NCBI RefSeq assembly: GCF_000711895.1
Contig: NZ_JONO01000039.1
Span: 1-39,616, forward strand
Direction: 5' to 3'
DNA: 39,616 nt
Origin: Photorhabdus australis DSM 17609
GTDB lineage: Bacteria > Pseudomonadota > Gammaproteobacteria > Enterobacterales > Enterobacteriaceae
The notes beneath the pieces are model-generated. The model was not told where the DNA came from and did no database searches. It saw only the letters and a program-made list of their open reading frames with translations. Positions 17,901 through 27,160 of the stretch are shown here, in pieces; positions within the stretch are counted from its first letter, which is position 1, and every line of letters begins with the position of its first letter. The position numbers and the translations under genes are program-made.

Positions 17901-18027
17901 TATACCCGTCATCTTTCAAGTTGCTTCTTTGTTGGCTGCGTTCACTCACCCCGGTCACATAGTTATCTATGTGACCGGGGATTCGCTCCCTTACCGTCGC
18001 GATGCATCTTGAAATCCGTAGGGTATA
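17901..18027 (-). repeat. ERIC element, full length, inverted
   Basis: The element is 127 bp, from tatacccgtc to gtagggtata, reading the ERIC core on the minus strand (atctttcaag, ttgttggctgcg, gtcacatag). It lies in the convergent rcsC/rcsB gap. With the element at 14784 it forms an inverted pair around rcsC. A 3' mRNA-end role for both genes is possible. Confidence 0.92.
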
Positions 18028-18078
18028 TAATAGCCCCAGGCATCAGAACTCGTTTCATATTAAAATAACGGATCGCAT

Positions 18079-18732
18079 TTAATGAACGCTATCATTGGCA
18101 TTGATAGCCACAGAAGCAAGATAATTAAGTAGCGCAATATCGTTATTCACACCCAGTTTTACCATTGCTGATTTTTTCTGGCTGCTAATAGTTTTGACAC
18201 TTCGATTTAGTTTCTTCGCAATATCTTTTACCAGGAAACCTTGGGCAAACAGGCGTAGTACTTCGCTCTCTTTTTGTGATAACGGTTTGTCACCGTAACG
18301 GGTTTTCGTTACTTTTTTCAACAGTTCAGAAACGCTCTCCGGCATAAATTTTTCCCCTTGTTTCAGGGCAGTCAATACATCAGATAAATCTGTTGGCGCT
18401 CCTTGTTTTAAGACAACTCCTTCAATATCAAGTTCGAGCACAGCACTTAAAATGGCTGGATTATTGTTCATGGTCAGAACAATGATTGATAGCCTGGGAT
18501 AATGGCGTTTGATGTATTTAATCAAATTAATCCCATCACCATAGATGTCTCCAGGCATGGACAAATCAGTGATCAGCACATTTGCTTTAATACAAGATAG
18601 ATTGTTGATCAAAGTAGTAGAGTCTTCCGACTCAGCGACAACGTTGATCCATTCGAGTCGCTCAAGTGATTTGCGGATGCCAAACAGAACAATTGGATGG
18701 TCATCAGCAATAATGACGTTAAGGCTATTCAT
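18079..18732 (-). CDS. rcsB: RcsB, response regulator of the Rcs phosphorelay
   Basis: RcsB receives phosphate from RcsD and, alone or with RcsA and other partners, controls capsule, motility, division and, in Photorhabdus-like insect pathogens, virulence traits. The protein is 217 aa. The receiver has Asp10/Asp11 (IIADDHPIV) and phospho-acceptor Asp56 (VLITDLSMPGD). The LuxR-type helix-turn-helix is at about 150-205 (LSQKESEVLRLFAQGF, VKTISSQKKSAM). It follows rcsD with 3 bases between, so the two are co-transcribed. Confidence 0.97.
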   Translation of the reverse strand: MNSLNVIIADDHPIVLFGIRKSLERLEWINVVAESEDSTTLINNLSCIKANVLITDLSMPGDIYGDGINLIKYIKRHYPRLSIIVLTMNNNPAILSAVLELDIEGVVLKQGAPTDLSDVLTALKQGEKFMPESVSELLKKVTKTRYGDKPLSQKESEVLRLFAQGFLVKDIAKKLNRSVKTISSQKKSAMVKLGVNNDIALLNYLASVAINANDSVH

Positions 18733-18735
18733 CTA

Positions 18736-21426
18736 TTAGTTACCCTGCTGCAACAGCCTTGTGATGAGAGAATCAATGTGGCTGATGCTATTTTTAATCT
18801 CTATTTCGTTACCGTTTGTTATGTTTTGTTCCAGTGTTTCGCAAGAAAATTTGAGAAATTCTAAGTCTAACATAGCAAAAACGCCTTTTAAGCGATGTGC
18901 TGTCTGCGAAAGTGATATCAAATCATATTGCTCTATGTCAGTATACAGTTTATTAATATCTATCGGTACTGTCTTGATAAATAATTGCTGATAATCGCTA
19001 TCTGCCAGCTGTTTTTGGTAACTGCTTATAACATTTTCAATATCATAATCAGTGTCTTCATCGTTAAATGGTGGTATTTCCGAATCTTCATTAAATTCGT
19101 TAAAACTGAAGTTTCTTTCAATTAATAACGAAATGGCATTGATAACAGCTTCACTCAGATTGTAGTTACATCTAATATAGTCAGGTGTTATCTGCTCAAA
19201 GCCAGCAAGATCACCAACCAATAATATAGTCGATTTGGCTGAATCATACGGCTTATCTGTCAATATGATATCGTATTCTCTACTGATATTTTCTTTCTTT
19301 TTATCAAAGTAAGTTGCACCATAATGCTTTAGGTAATTTTGTATGATCTTACGGATTTCCGTATTGCTAATATCCAATAAGGCGGTAATATCTTCCAATA
19401 GCTGCGGGCATTGGTCTTGGTCGATTATCAGTGGCAGACTGATGGTGTAATGTGTACCAAGATTGGGATTGCTATTTATAGTAAAATGACCATTGAGTTT
19501 TCGGCATAATTGGTCACAGAGATAGAAGGTTAGTCCTGAATTTGATTGATATTTATCACCCACTGCTTTGCTTAGAAATGGATAATTCAAATTTGCCAAA
19601 TCTTTTGCATTCAGTCCAGCACCTGTATCCATAACTTCGATCTGAATCTGGCCTTTGTATTTCTGGGAATAATTAACAATGAGTGATATTTTCCCATAAG
19701 ATGTGATTGTAATTGAATAATTAACTAACATCCGAATAATCTTACTAATGACGGTACCATCGCCAATAAATAAGGATTCAGGGTTAATATTACAGTGATA
19801 GTAATAATTTAACCCTTTGTTATTTATTTTTGGTAGCACTTTTTTGAAAATATCGTCTAGCATGCATGATAATGAAAATGATTCGCTTTTTTCTTGCCAA
19901 TCACCTAATTCTAACTCATTGAGTAATGAGATATTCTCAACCCAGTCGGATATATGTTCGGATTTAGTTAATAAATTATTAATGATACGATTACCATTTT
20001 CCTCTATGGGAATTTGTTTCAGTTGGTAAGCAATATTATTTAACTCCTTTATTGGCTGTTTAAGCTCTGAGCTAATGTTTGTTAACATAAAACGCCGGGC
20101 TTGTACGCTTTTATCGTGCTCGATATGTGCAAGTTGTAAGCGCCTGTTAATTAATGTTTCCTGGTCTTTATCTTGCAATAAAAATAGATAAGTCTCTGGT
20201 AACAGATGGATGCTATGCATCTTAATTTCATAGACTGCATCGTCAATCGATGTTTGTATGACACCATGATGTTGCTTTGCCATCATCTTAATTTTACTTA
20301 AATCGATATTAGGCAATAGATGATCTGCAACTTTATTACTCATGATTATCTGACTTGTCGAAAAATCATAAATCAGTAAACCAGTTGGGATATTGGAGAT
20401 AATATCGTTACTTAACGCATCCTTAACCTGTAGCTCATGGCTCATAAGAGCATTTGGGGCAATGTATTTTTTACGAATGTAAATAAGTCCACCCAGAGAC
20501 AAAATAATAAACACTGAATCAGCCAGCAGTAGCCAGATGTTTTTGTACAATAAATCGATCAGCACATCTTTGAGTGATACCCGATACAGTAATTTGTATT
20601 TTGTGCCACTGAGTGGTTGAGAAAATTCGAGCCAAAAACCATTTTGTGAGATATTAGCTTTATTGGTTTCATAGGGGTTTTGTGCATCGTTAGAGAGTAA
20701 ATTAAAGTTTGCTGCTCCCATATCGATAGGCAGGAGATGGCTAATAGGTAAATCAAAAGCGATAACTGTCGCCAATTGACCCGGCGAATTGAATGTTGCC
20801 CTGTAAGTGTAGAAATAGAGATTCTCGCCATTTAACTTACGGATTGATGAAATATTTTCCCGTTCGTCTAAAGCGGTAGACTGCATCAGCATCTCTGAAC
20901 GTTTCGATTCGGCGGTAAGTGTCAGATAACTTTCTTTAAATCTTAATTCAGGTTTAAGAATAGAGTGAGTTGTTATTAAAAACAGATTGTTATCTTTACC
21001 ATTCAGATAGTACATAGAGTTGTATTCATTGCGGGCCCCCCACAAAATCTCCATATAATTGGAAAGGCGTTGTGCCAATGCAGCACTTGCCGCGTTATGG
21101 TGGCCAAAAATAATAGCGTCGATAGCCTGATAACGACTTTCAAGCCAATAAACATCAGGTCGTAGCTTCATTGGTGAAAGAGGCCCCTGTAGTTTAAAGG
21201 GCGAGATATTGGCCTGTTCAAAGATAGAATTAGCATGGTAACGGTAGTCTTCTATCTGCAATACCATTTTGGTTGCAACACTATTTAGTGCATACTTTTT
21301 CCCCATCAGCCAGGCGTTGAAGTAGTTATAGCTATATAAAAATAAGGAAACAAAAAGCAAGGCAATGAACAAGCCATAGTAACGGTTTATGGTTGATGAA
21401 TTGATTGAAGATTGTCTGTTATACAT
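18736..21426 (-). CDS. rcsD: RcsD, phosphotransfer protein of the Rcs phosphorelay
   Basis: RcsD passes phosphate from RcsC to RcsB at the inner membrane. The 896-aa protein has a membrane segment at ~17-38, a large periplasmic domain and a second membrane segment at ~290-312. A kinase-like part follows, lacking the catalytic His (the sequence there is TNISSELKQPIKEL). A weak ATPase-like fold (DTGAGL, SGLTFYLCDQL) comes next, then a C-terminal HPt domain with the phosphotransfer His at ~844 (TAHRLKGVFAM). Length and order match E. coli RcsD (890 aa). It is convergent to rcsC and upstream of rcsB. Confidence 0.95.
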   Translation of the reverse strand: MYNRQSSINSSTINRYYGLFIALLFVSLFLYSYNYFNAWLMGKKYALNSVATKMVLQIEDYRYHANSIFEQANISPFKLQGPLSPMKLRPDVYWLESRYQAIDAIIFGHHNAASAALAQRLSNYMEILWGARNEYNSMYYLNGKDNNLFLITTHSILKPELRFKESYLTLTAESKRSEMLMQSTALDERENISSIRKLNGENLYFYTYRATFNSPGQLATVIAFDLPISHLLPIDMGAANFNLLSNDAQNPYETNKANISQNGFWLEFSQPLSGTKYKLLYRVSLKDVLIDLLYKNIWLLLADSVFIILSLGGLIYIRKKYIAPNALMSHELQVKDALSNDIISNIPTGLLIYDFSTSQIIMSNKVADHLLPNIDLSKIKMMAKQHHGVIQTSIDDAVYEIKMHSIHLLPETYLFLLQDKDQETLINRRLQLAHIEHDKSVQARRFMLTNISSELKQPIKELNNIAYQLKQIPIEENGNRIINNLLTKSEHISDWVENISLLNELELGDWQEKSESFSLSCMLDDIFKKVLPKINNKGLNYYYHCNINPESLFIGDGTVISKIIRMLVNYSITITSYGKISLIVNYSQKYKGQIQIEVMDTGAGLNAKDLANLNYPFLSKAVGDKYQSNSGLTFYLCDQLCRKLNGHFTINSNPNLGTHYTISLPLIIDQDQCPQLLEDITALLDISNTEIRKIIQNYLKHYGATYFDKKKENISREYDIILTDKPYDSAKSTILLVGDLAGFEQITPDYIRCNYNLSEAVINAISLLIERNFSFNEFNEDSEIPPFNDEDTDYDIENVISSYQKQLADSDYQQLFIKTVPIDINKLYTDIEQYDLISLSQTAHRLKGVFAMLDLEFLKFSCETLEQNITNGNEIEIKNSISHIDSLITRLLQQGN

Positions 21427-21587
21427 GCGTTAGGTAAAAACCTTAGTCATTATTTGGCTATTGTAGCGAGAACGCTAATGGTTGATTGTCTCTCTGCTAA
21501 TTTTAACAGGATAAGAGCCTGGAATGGTATTGTAGATTGAGGATTGAGCGAATAGTAAAAAAATCGCAGATTTTTTGCGATAAAGAC

Positions 21588-21617
21588 TAGACATATTAAC
21601 CCACAATAGAGCATAAT
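21588..21617 (+). promoter_or_regulatory. Promoter of tRNA-Ser
   Basis: TAGACA (21588-21593), an 18-base spacer and CATAAT (21612-21617) each differ from the sigma70 consensus at one base. A GC-rich discriminator (ccggcgcc) follows, as in stringently controlled stable-RNA promoters. The mature tRNA starts 11 bases after the -10. Confidence 0.65.
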
Positions 21618-21627
21618 CCGGCGCCAT

Positions 21628-21715
<88 letters not shown>

Positions 21716-21726
21716 AATACTACTAA

Positions 21727-21759
21727 CCTTATGCATATTTTTATGCATAAGGTTTTTTT
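21727..21759 (+). terminator. Intrinsic terminator of tRNA-Ser
   Basis: A perfect 10-bp stem ccttatgcat/atgcataagg with a 6-base loop is followed by seven Ts, 11 bases after the tRNA. Confidence 0.92.
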
Positions 21760-22142
21760 CATTGCAGAGTATATAACTTTCCTATTAATTGGGTGAAATT
21801 AATTAACTTATTTATATCTATAATAGTATCTGACACTGTCCATGTGCTTATTTCTTTCCAAAGTACCACGCCTTTTACATGGTCGGGATGATTGATATAT
21901 ATATCCAGATCCTGATGACTTTTAAAGTAACCAATTAAACTGAAATCAACAGATTGTTTTCTGTTTATAATGCTACGGTCACAAATATTACGACCACAAA
22001 ACCATCCTTTAATCTCGCTTATCTCGTTAACATGATTTAAGGCAACTCTCTCTGCTAATATGGCTTTTTCGCTATCCCAGCTTATTCCATCTTTGAAGGT
22101 AAAAAAAACTTGATGGGCAATTAAATAATTCTTTCCCGGCAT
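21759..22142 (-). CDS. Dabb-domain (stress-responsive A/B barrel) protein
   Basis: This 127-aa protein has the layout of the Dabb ferredoxin-like barrel: an early His in AHQVFFTFKDG, a middle GWFCGRN segment and the strand DFSLIGYFKSHQDLDIYINH followed by HPDHV and ending WTVSD. Family members are small dimeric cytoplasmic proteins; some are cyclases or stress-induced, and many have unknown roles. It stands alone, converging on tRNA-Ser, with its stop inside the terminator T-run. The upstream aggtgaa supports the ATG at 22142. The AT-rich gap 22143-22551 shows no gene. Confidence 0.65.
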   Translation of the reverse strand: MPGKNYLIAHQVFFTFKDGISWDSEKAILAERVALNHVNEISEIKGWFCGRNICDRSIINRKQSVDFSLIGYFKSHQDLDIYINHPDHVKGVVLWKEISTWTVSDTIIDINKLINFTQLIGKLYTLQ

Positions 22143-22551
22143 GATTCACCTCATAATTAATATTTAGATTTATAATGACTTATAGAAATAATATTAATTA
22201 AATCTAATCTTAATAGTATCCAAGAGCTTTATTTTTTCTGCTCTAAATAACACATTGTATTTATAGTAGTCAACTATTTTTGGGTGGTAATAAATTGGAA
22301 AAATGGTTGCCTTTATAATGAATGGGGAAGCTGTTATAACTTGCCGTTAATGTATTAAGAATAAAGTTCAATTTTGATACTGGGATGATTTTTGCTCATT
22401 AATGAGCAAGATAGTACCTTTACGAATAGTCTTATCGTGGTTGTCTCTGTGTCAGAAAGTTCTTTAGGATAGCAATATGTGCTCAATGAGCATATTTTGA
22501 TCGTCGTTTCATGGTGTTTTGAATATATTTAAAAAAATCTATTATTTATGC

Positions 22552-22581
22552 TTGATTGTTTGCATCCGGTTGTAATATACT
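22552..22581 (+). promoter_or_regulatory. Promoter of tRNA-Thr
   Basis: TTGATT (22552-22557), an 18-base spacer and TATACT (22576-22581) are followed by a GC-rich discriminator (gcgctcgc). A perfect 7-bp hairpin (ttcgggg/ccccgaa, 22591-22608) sits in the short 5' leader before the tRNA, probably helping RNase processing. Confidence 0.6.
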
Positions 22582-22612
22582 GCGCTCGCTTTCGGGGGCC
22601 ACCCCGAAACAC

Positions 22613-22688
<76 letters not shown>

Positions 22689-22700
22689 AATCACATAAGA

Positions 22701-22732
22701 AGCCGTTATCTTTCAGAAGATAACGGCTTTTT
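22701..22732 (+). terminator. Intrinsic terminator of tRNA-Thr
   Basis: A perfect 12-bp stem agccgttatctt/aagataacggct with a tcag loop is followed by five Ts. Confidence 0.93.
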
Positions 22733-22738
22733 CCATGT

Positions 22739-22770
22739 TTGTTTTTCAAGATAACTGTTTTTATATACAG
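22739..22770 (+). promoter_or_regulatory. Promoter with overlapping LexA (SOS) box
   Basis: CTGT-N8-ACAG is present exactly at 22755-22770 (ctgtttttatatacag), with the AT-rich centre of good LexA sites. A promoter reading rightward, TTGTTT (22739), 17 bases and TATATA (22762), has its -10 inside the box, so bound LexA would block it. It lies just after the tRNA-Thr terminator and is the first promoter-like element before the tail locus. The region to the antiterminator gene (22771-23755) is AT-rich and holds only the 41-codon frame listed next. Confidence 0.62.
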
Positions 22771-23358
22771 CTCATTTTATCCCTTTCTATTGTGATCTTT
22801 TTATCAGAATGGATATTGGTGTATATCTGTCTCTATATTGTCTGGAGAAAGTCAGAAGAAAAAAGATGAGATATGACAGAAGATAACAGTAGGTGTTGAT
22901 GCCGTAAGATCGTGTTAAATAAAAGTAATTTCATACCAGAATAATATTTTCTCCAAACTACCAATTGAATAGCATGAGTTCATAAAACTCACTGATTAAA
23001 AGAAAATATATCTGACAATGTTAAAATTTTTTGCATAGATACTTACCTGATAATTGGTAATTTACTGATGGTAACATTAATCCTATTTTTGTCTTAAAAG
23101 TTTTGTCATGTTTGGTTGAAATATTCCGATCACGGTTAGTCAAATCCTGCATTTTCGCCGATTCGTCTCTTATCGTTATGTAAACAGTATGCTCTCTGTA
23201 CCTTTGTTATGGGTGTAAAAAACATTTTTAATCGTCATTTTTTTATAGATTTCAGAGTTGATCCAAAGTATTTTTTACACTTTAATATCCATGAGATAAA
23301 AATTTTGTGCTACTTTTTATTTAATGTATTTTTTATCTGATAATAAAAAGGGGTTGTT

Positions 23359-23484
23359 ATGTTGTCTGAAAATTATCGGGAAATAATAAAAACCACTGGC
23401 GTTGCTTTAGGCAGTTTAAGCTATGAACTTTTTAAGGCGAGGTACATTACAGGATTAGGTAAAATTTATATGAGAAATACTTAG
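23359..23484 (+). CDS. Small ORF of unknown function in the tail-locus leader
   Basis: A 41-codon frame (MLSENYREIIKTTGVALGSL, then SYELFKARYITGLGKIY) starts with ATG 8 bases after aaaagggg, a good ribosome binding site. It has no recognisable domain. It may be a small regulator, a truncated gene or chance. It lies between the LexA-box promoter and the antiterminator gene. Nothing else is seen in 23485-23755. Confidence 0.35.
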   Translation: MLSENYREIIKTTGVALGSLSYELFKARYITGLGKIYMRNT

Positions 23485-23755
23485 ATGAGGATGATAAGCA
23501 CTTTATAACTAGTTGTATTAACCACAATATTATATTTTCCTCTGAGACTAATCTTGGCAGGAATAGTAGTTAGATAGTATTTATATTTAACAGATTAAGT
23601 AAGAAGATATATTTAGACGATATAGTTAAGCAACAAAGAAACGCAAGAAATAGAGCATGAGAAATTTGTTATCATGTCGAATACAGGGATGCATGAGACC
23701 CATTACGAAAATAATTTTTACGACTATTTGTTACTAAAAATTAAGGTAAAAACGT

Positions 23756-24175
23756 ATGCGCAATATTCAACAAGTTCTAGAGCGTTGGGGCGGCTGGGCT
23801 AATGATGCCACAGGTGTTAATTGGCCGTCGATCGCTGCTGGGTTTAAAGGTCTGATTACGTCAACTCGCCCACCGCGCCCTTCCTGCTGCGATAATGATG
23901 GTTTGATCATTGATGCTTGTATAGCAAGGCTTAAGACGGTAGATAAGTCTGAAGAAATTGAAGTTTTATTTATGTACTATGCCTTGGGTCTTTCTAAACG
24001 GTCAATAGCTCGTTTAATTGAGGTATCAGATATTGAAGTACGTTCCCGATTGCAAAAGGGCGAAAGCTTTGTACAGGGATGTTTGGCCATGCTTGATATC
24101 ACGTTAGAAATGGATAATGAAATACAAGAGTGCAAAAAGCTTGTGCGTACGCAAAAAGCTATGGTAGTGTACTAA
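23756..24175 (+). CDS. Phage antitermination protein Q-like
   Basis: This 139-aa protein starts MRNIQQVLERWGGWANDATG and continues WPSIAAGFKGL, SCCDNDGLIID and LGLSKRSIARLIEVSD, the pattern of the Phage_antitermQ family of lambdoid prophages. Q proteins bind DNA near a late promoter and modify RNA polymerase so that it reads through terminators into the late genes. The central LSKRSIARLIEVSD helix-turn-helix probably contacts DNA. Two terminators follow within 250 bases and then the tail operon, the arrangement expected for Q control. An aaggt lies upstream of the ATG. The adjacent cysteines (SCC) are a family feature. Confidence 0.85.
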   Translation: MRNIQQVLERWGGWANDATGVNWPSIAAGFKGLITSTRPPRPSCCDNDGLIIDACIARLKTVDKSEEIEVLFMYYALGLSKRSIARLIEVSDIEVRSRLQKGESFVQGCLAMLDITLEMDNEIQECKKLVRTQKAMVVY

Positions 24176-24210
24176 CCGGTTAAAGTTGCGAATAAGCACA
24201 GAAACCAACA

Positions 24211-24238
24211 AGCCTCGATATTTTTATCGGGGCTTTTT
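24211..24238 (+). terminator. Terminator 1 between antiterminator gene and tail operon
   Basis: Stem gcctcgata/tatcggggc (one G-U pair) with a short T loop, followed by a run of five Ts, 36 bases after the Q-like gene. Confidence 0.85.
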
Positions 24239-24388
24239 CATGTAGAAAATCGGGAAAATAACGCTTAATTCATTAAGTTCAATTGAAAAAATCCAAGTTA
24301 TGTAAGAGACGGTGTGATATGAATGAGCGTCTTAGAGTATGGGTTGTTATGCGTTGATAGATAAGTAAAAATTTAAATAATAATTGAA

Positions 24389-24417
24389 AAGGCTGCACTG
24401 CGTTGCGGCCTTTTTTT
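24389..24417 (+). terminator. Terminator 2 between antiterminator gene and tail operon
   Basis: Stem aaggctgca and tgcggcctt region (ggctgcac / gttgcggcc) followed by seven Ts. Together with terminator 1 it would isolate the tail genes unless RNA polymerase is antiterminated. The gaps 24239-24388 and 24418-24585 show no gene; a late promoter is expected here but I could not place it with confidence. Confidence 0.8.
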
Positions 24418-24585
24418 GTATTTGCCTATTTGCCGCCGCGAATTATTTACGCATATTTTTTACTTCTTTGCGGTCGGTATCCCTATTAAATCAATCATAA
24501 CCTGGTGCTGGAAACTAAGCCTTCATAGAGAGCTTGGTTCATTCAGCTACATTGCGATTATTGCTGTTTGATGGAGGTATTTTTG

Positions 24586-25128
24586 ATGAGCAACGGTAGT
24601 GATAAAGCTGGTTGGTTAACGCCTGTCACTCCAGGGCCTGAGTACGATGATGAGTTGGAACACACACTGCGTCATTGGGTGTGTGGTGTTTCTGGTTTGC
24701 CTGACAATAAAGTGCGTTCCCGATGGACATCATCACAATCACCACTGTTATCGGAAGATGATGGGTGTGATTTTGGTATTACGGGCTTTATTTCGGACGT
24801 ATCTCCGGCCTTTGAGAACCAAACTGACGAAAGTACTGAGTTATGGCGTTATGAAGAAATCGAATGTTTGATTTCGTTTTATGGTCCGAACTGTCAGCGG
24901 TACGGCACCTGTTTTCGTGACGGGCTGGCGGTTAGTCAGAACAATGACGAATTGAGGTGTTTCGGTCTTTCAGTAGATAAATATACCCGGCTGACTTCTT
25001 TACCTGAGCTTATCAATAACCAGTGGGTGCGTCGTTATGACATGACGATCACCTTGCGGCGAAAAGTGGTGCGTGAATACGGTGTGAAATCACTGGTAGA
25101 AGCGCCTGTCAAATTCTTTGGAGATTAA
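24586..25128 (+). CDS. Tail terminator / neck protein (LIC_12616-like)
   Basis: I start at ATG 24586 (MSNGSDKAGWLTPVTPG), 8 bases after ggagg, giving 180 aa; upstream ATG 24571 overlaps the ribosome binding site. The first part is an extended linker and the second a compact domain (CLISFYGPNC, LPELINNQWVRRYDMTITLR) like phage neck/tail-terminator proteins of the LIC_12616 family, which cap the tail at the head-proximal end. It opens the structural operon, directly before the sheath gene (3-base gap). In a head-free tail it would close the tube top. Family call moderate. Confidence 0.65.
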   Translation: MSNGSDKAGWLTPVTPGPEYDDELEHTLRHWVCGVSGLPDNKVRSRWTSSQSPLLSEDDGCDFGITGFISDVSPAFENQTDESTELWRYEEIECLISFYGPNCQRYGTCFRDGLAVSQNNDELRCFGLSVDKYTRLTSLPELINNQWVRRYDMTITLRRKVVREYGVKSLVEAPVKFFGD

Positions 25129-25131
25129 ATT

Positions 25132-26598
25132 ATGCAGGGTTTACCTGTTTCAAACATTATCAATGTCACGTTGAATATGGCTCCTCATGCGGCTCAGGCC
25201 AGGAACTTTGGTGCGTTGCTGATTGTTGGTGCAAGCAACGTGATCAACCCCCATGAGCGTTTACGCCAATATTCTGATATCGATGGCGTAGGGGCAGATT
25301 TCGGTATGGACACGCCAGAGTACCAAGCCGCGGCGCTTTATTACTCCCAGTCACCACGCCCTGTCGATTTATATATTGGCCGCTGGGCTAAGAACAATAT
25401 TGGAGCCTCTTTGCAAGGAGCAGTACTGACGAAGCAACAACAAACGCTGAGTAAATTTACTGCTGTTACAAATGGTTCTTTTAAGTTAACGCTTAACGGT
25501 GAAGAGGTGATATGTAGCGATATCGATTTTAGTAAAGAAACAAATCTTAATGGTGTTGCTCAACGGGTAGCGGAAAAGCTGAAAGATTGTTCAGTGATAT
25601 ATGATAGCTCATCCGCACGTTTCACTGTGGCATCAAATTCTGCGGGCGCTATTGGTTATGTTTCACAGGCTAGCGGAACGTACATTGGTGATTTACTAAA
25701 ATTAGACGGAGAATCTGGCGCTACGATTATCGAACCCACCGCAGCAGAAACGATTGCTGAGGCAGTAGCAATATTGGGTGCTGCGTCTAGTGGTTGGTAT
25801 GGGTTGGTTATCGCTGACGACACGCGGACAGATGAAGATATTCTGTCTGTAGCTGACTACATTGAATCGGCATCTGTTTCTCGAATCTATGGGCATACGG
25901 TGCAAAAAACAGCGGTATTGGATGCTGATGTTGATACGGATATCGGATCAAAACTGAAAGCAGGAAACTATCAGCGTACACTCTGGCAATATTCAACGGG
26001 GAAACCCTACATCGTAGCTTCTCTGATGGGGCGTATGTTTACCGTCAATTTCAATGGCAATAACACCACTATTACCCTGAAATTTAAACAAGAACCTGCG
26101 GTTACGGCGGAAAATCTCACCGCAACCCAAGCTAATGCATTGAAGAAGAAAAACGGCAATGTTTTTGTTAAATATAACAATGACACGGCCATTATTCAGG
26201 AAGGCGTCATGGCAAACGGTGATTTCATTGATGAACGTCACGGCCTGGACTGGTTGCAGAACTACGTTCAGAACAATCTTTATAACCTGCTTTACACCAG
26301 TACTAGCAAAATTCCCCAAACCGATGAAGGTGTTACACGCCTACTGACTAACGTTGAACAGTCACTTGCTCAAGCCGTGACGAATGGGTTGATCGCTCAT
26401 GGCGTATGGGGTGGTGATCCGATTGGTGCGCTGAATACTGGGGCAACATTGACAAAAGGTTACTACGTCTATGCACCGCCAATTGCAACACAGGCACAAG
26501 CTGACAGGGAAGCCAGAAAAGCACCGGTTATTCAGTGCGCTATCAAATTAGCAGGCGCTGTTCATTACGCTGATGTCATCATTAATGTAAACAGATAA
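25132..26598 (+). CDS. Contractile tail sheath protein (DUF3383-type)
   Basis: This 488-aa protein begins [20 protein letters not shown] followed by [10 protein letters not shown], and contains [15 protein letters not shown] and a C-terminal region with HGVWGGDP and GYYVYAPPI, the layout of DUF3383 sheath proteins. The sheath surrounds the tube and contracts to drive it through the target envelope. A beta-rich insertion lies in the middle (residues ~100-200). Its position before the tube gene is standard. This sheath family differs from the P2/R-pyocin type, which sets the lineage of the locus. Confidence 0.85.
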   Translation: MQGLPVSNIINVTLNMAPHAAQARNFGALLIVGASNVINPHERLRQYSDIDGVGADFGMDTPEYQAAALYYSQSPRPVDLYIGRWAKNNIGASLQGAVLTKQQQTLSKFTAVTNGSFKLTLNGEEVICSDIDFSKETNLNGVAQRVAEKLKDCSVIYDSSSARFTVASNSAGAIGYVSQASGTYIGDLLKLDGESGATIIEPTAAETIAEAVAILGAASSGWYGLVIADDTRTDEDILSVADYIESASVSRIYGHTVQKTAVLDADVDTDIGSKLKAGNYQRTLWQYSTGKPYIVASLMGRMFTVNFNGNNTTITLKFKQEPAVTAENLTATQANALKKKNGNVFVKYNNDTAIIQEGVMANGDFIDERHGLDWLQNYVQNNLYNLLYTSTSKIPQTDEGVTRLLTNVEQSLAQAVTNGLIAHGVWGGDPIGALNTGATLTKGYYVYAPPIATQAQADREARKAPVIQCAIKLAGAVHYADVIINVNR

Positions 26599-26607
26599 GG
26601 ATTGAAA

Positions 26608-27048
26608 ATGGCTACGTACTCTTTTCTTGATGTCTCTGCTTCTATTACAGGGGTAGGGGGTTCTTTTGATCTTGGTAACGGCGCGGCCCTCTCTGACGAG
26701 GGCATCATAGTGACGATGTCAGAAAGCAAAAACACCATGATCACAGGTGCAGATGGTGAAGTCATGCATTCACTGCACGCTACCAAATCTGGAACCATTA
26801 CGGTTAACTTGCTTAAAACCAGCCCGGTAAACGCAAAATTGAACGCGATGCTTAGCACACAATCGCTTTCATCAGCAGCATGGGGGAATAACGTGATTGT
26901 TATTCGAAACAAGGAGAGTAACGACGTTGTTGTTGCACGTTCTGTCGCCTTTCAAAAACAGCCGGATTTACAGAATTCCAAAGCAGGTAATACCGTTGCC
27001 TGGGTGTTTGATTGCGGGAAAATCGACATCATGTTAGGCACATTCTAA
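26608..27048 (+). CDS. Tail tube protein (DUF3277-type)
   Basis: I start at ATG 26608 (MATYSFLDVSASITGVGGSF), with ataagg upstream; an in-frame TTG at 26602 is less likely. The 146-aa beta-rich protein matches DUF3277 phage tube proteins (EGIIVTMSESKNTMITGADG, KSGTITVNLLKTSPVN, ending CGKIDIMLGTF). It forms the inner tube of the contractile tail. Tube follows sheath by 9 bases, and both are needed in many copies per particle. Confidence 0.82.
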   Translation: MATYSFLDVSASITGVGGSFDLGNGAALSDEGIIVTMSESKNTMITGADGEVMHSLHATKSGTITVNLLKTSPVNAKLNAMLSTQSLSSAAWGNNVIVIRNKESNDVVVARSVAFQKQPDLQNSKAGNTVAWVFDCGKIDIMLGTF

Positions 27049-27074
27049 CAAGTTTACTTTACAAACGCTGAAAC

Positions 27075-27124
27075 TCACCGAGGCATTTGTCTGCATATTC
27101 ATAATCAGTTTTATGCTTCGGTGA
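27075..27124 (+). promoter_or_regulatory. Large hairpin between tube and chaperone genes
   Basis: Stem tcaccgaggcat (27075-27086) pairs with atgcttcggtga (27113-27124) with one mismatch; the loop is 26 bases. No real T-run follows (ggcggttttagg). It may protect the sheath-tube mRNA or partly attenuate transcription into the low-copy genes. Confidence 0.5.
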
Positions 27125-27160
27125 CTTAGGCGGTTTTAGGTTAAGTTTTAAGGGGAGTTT

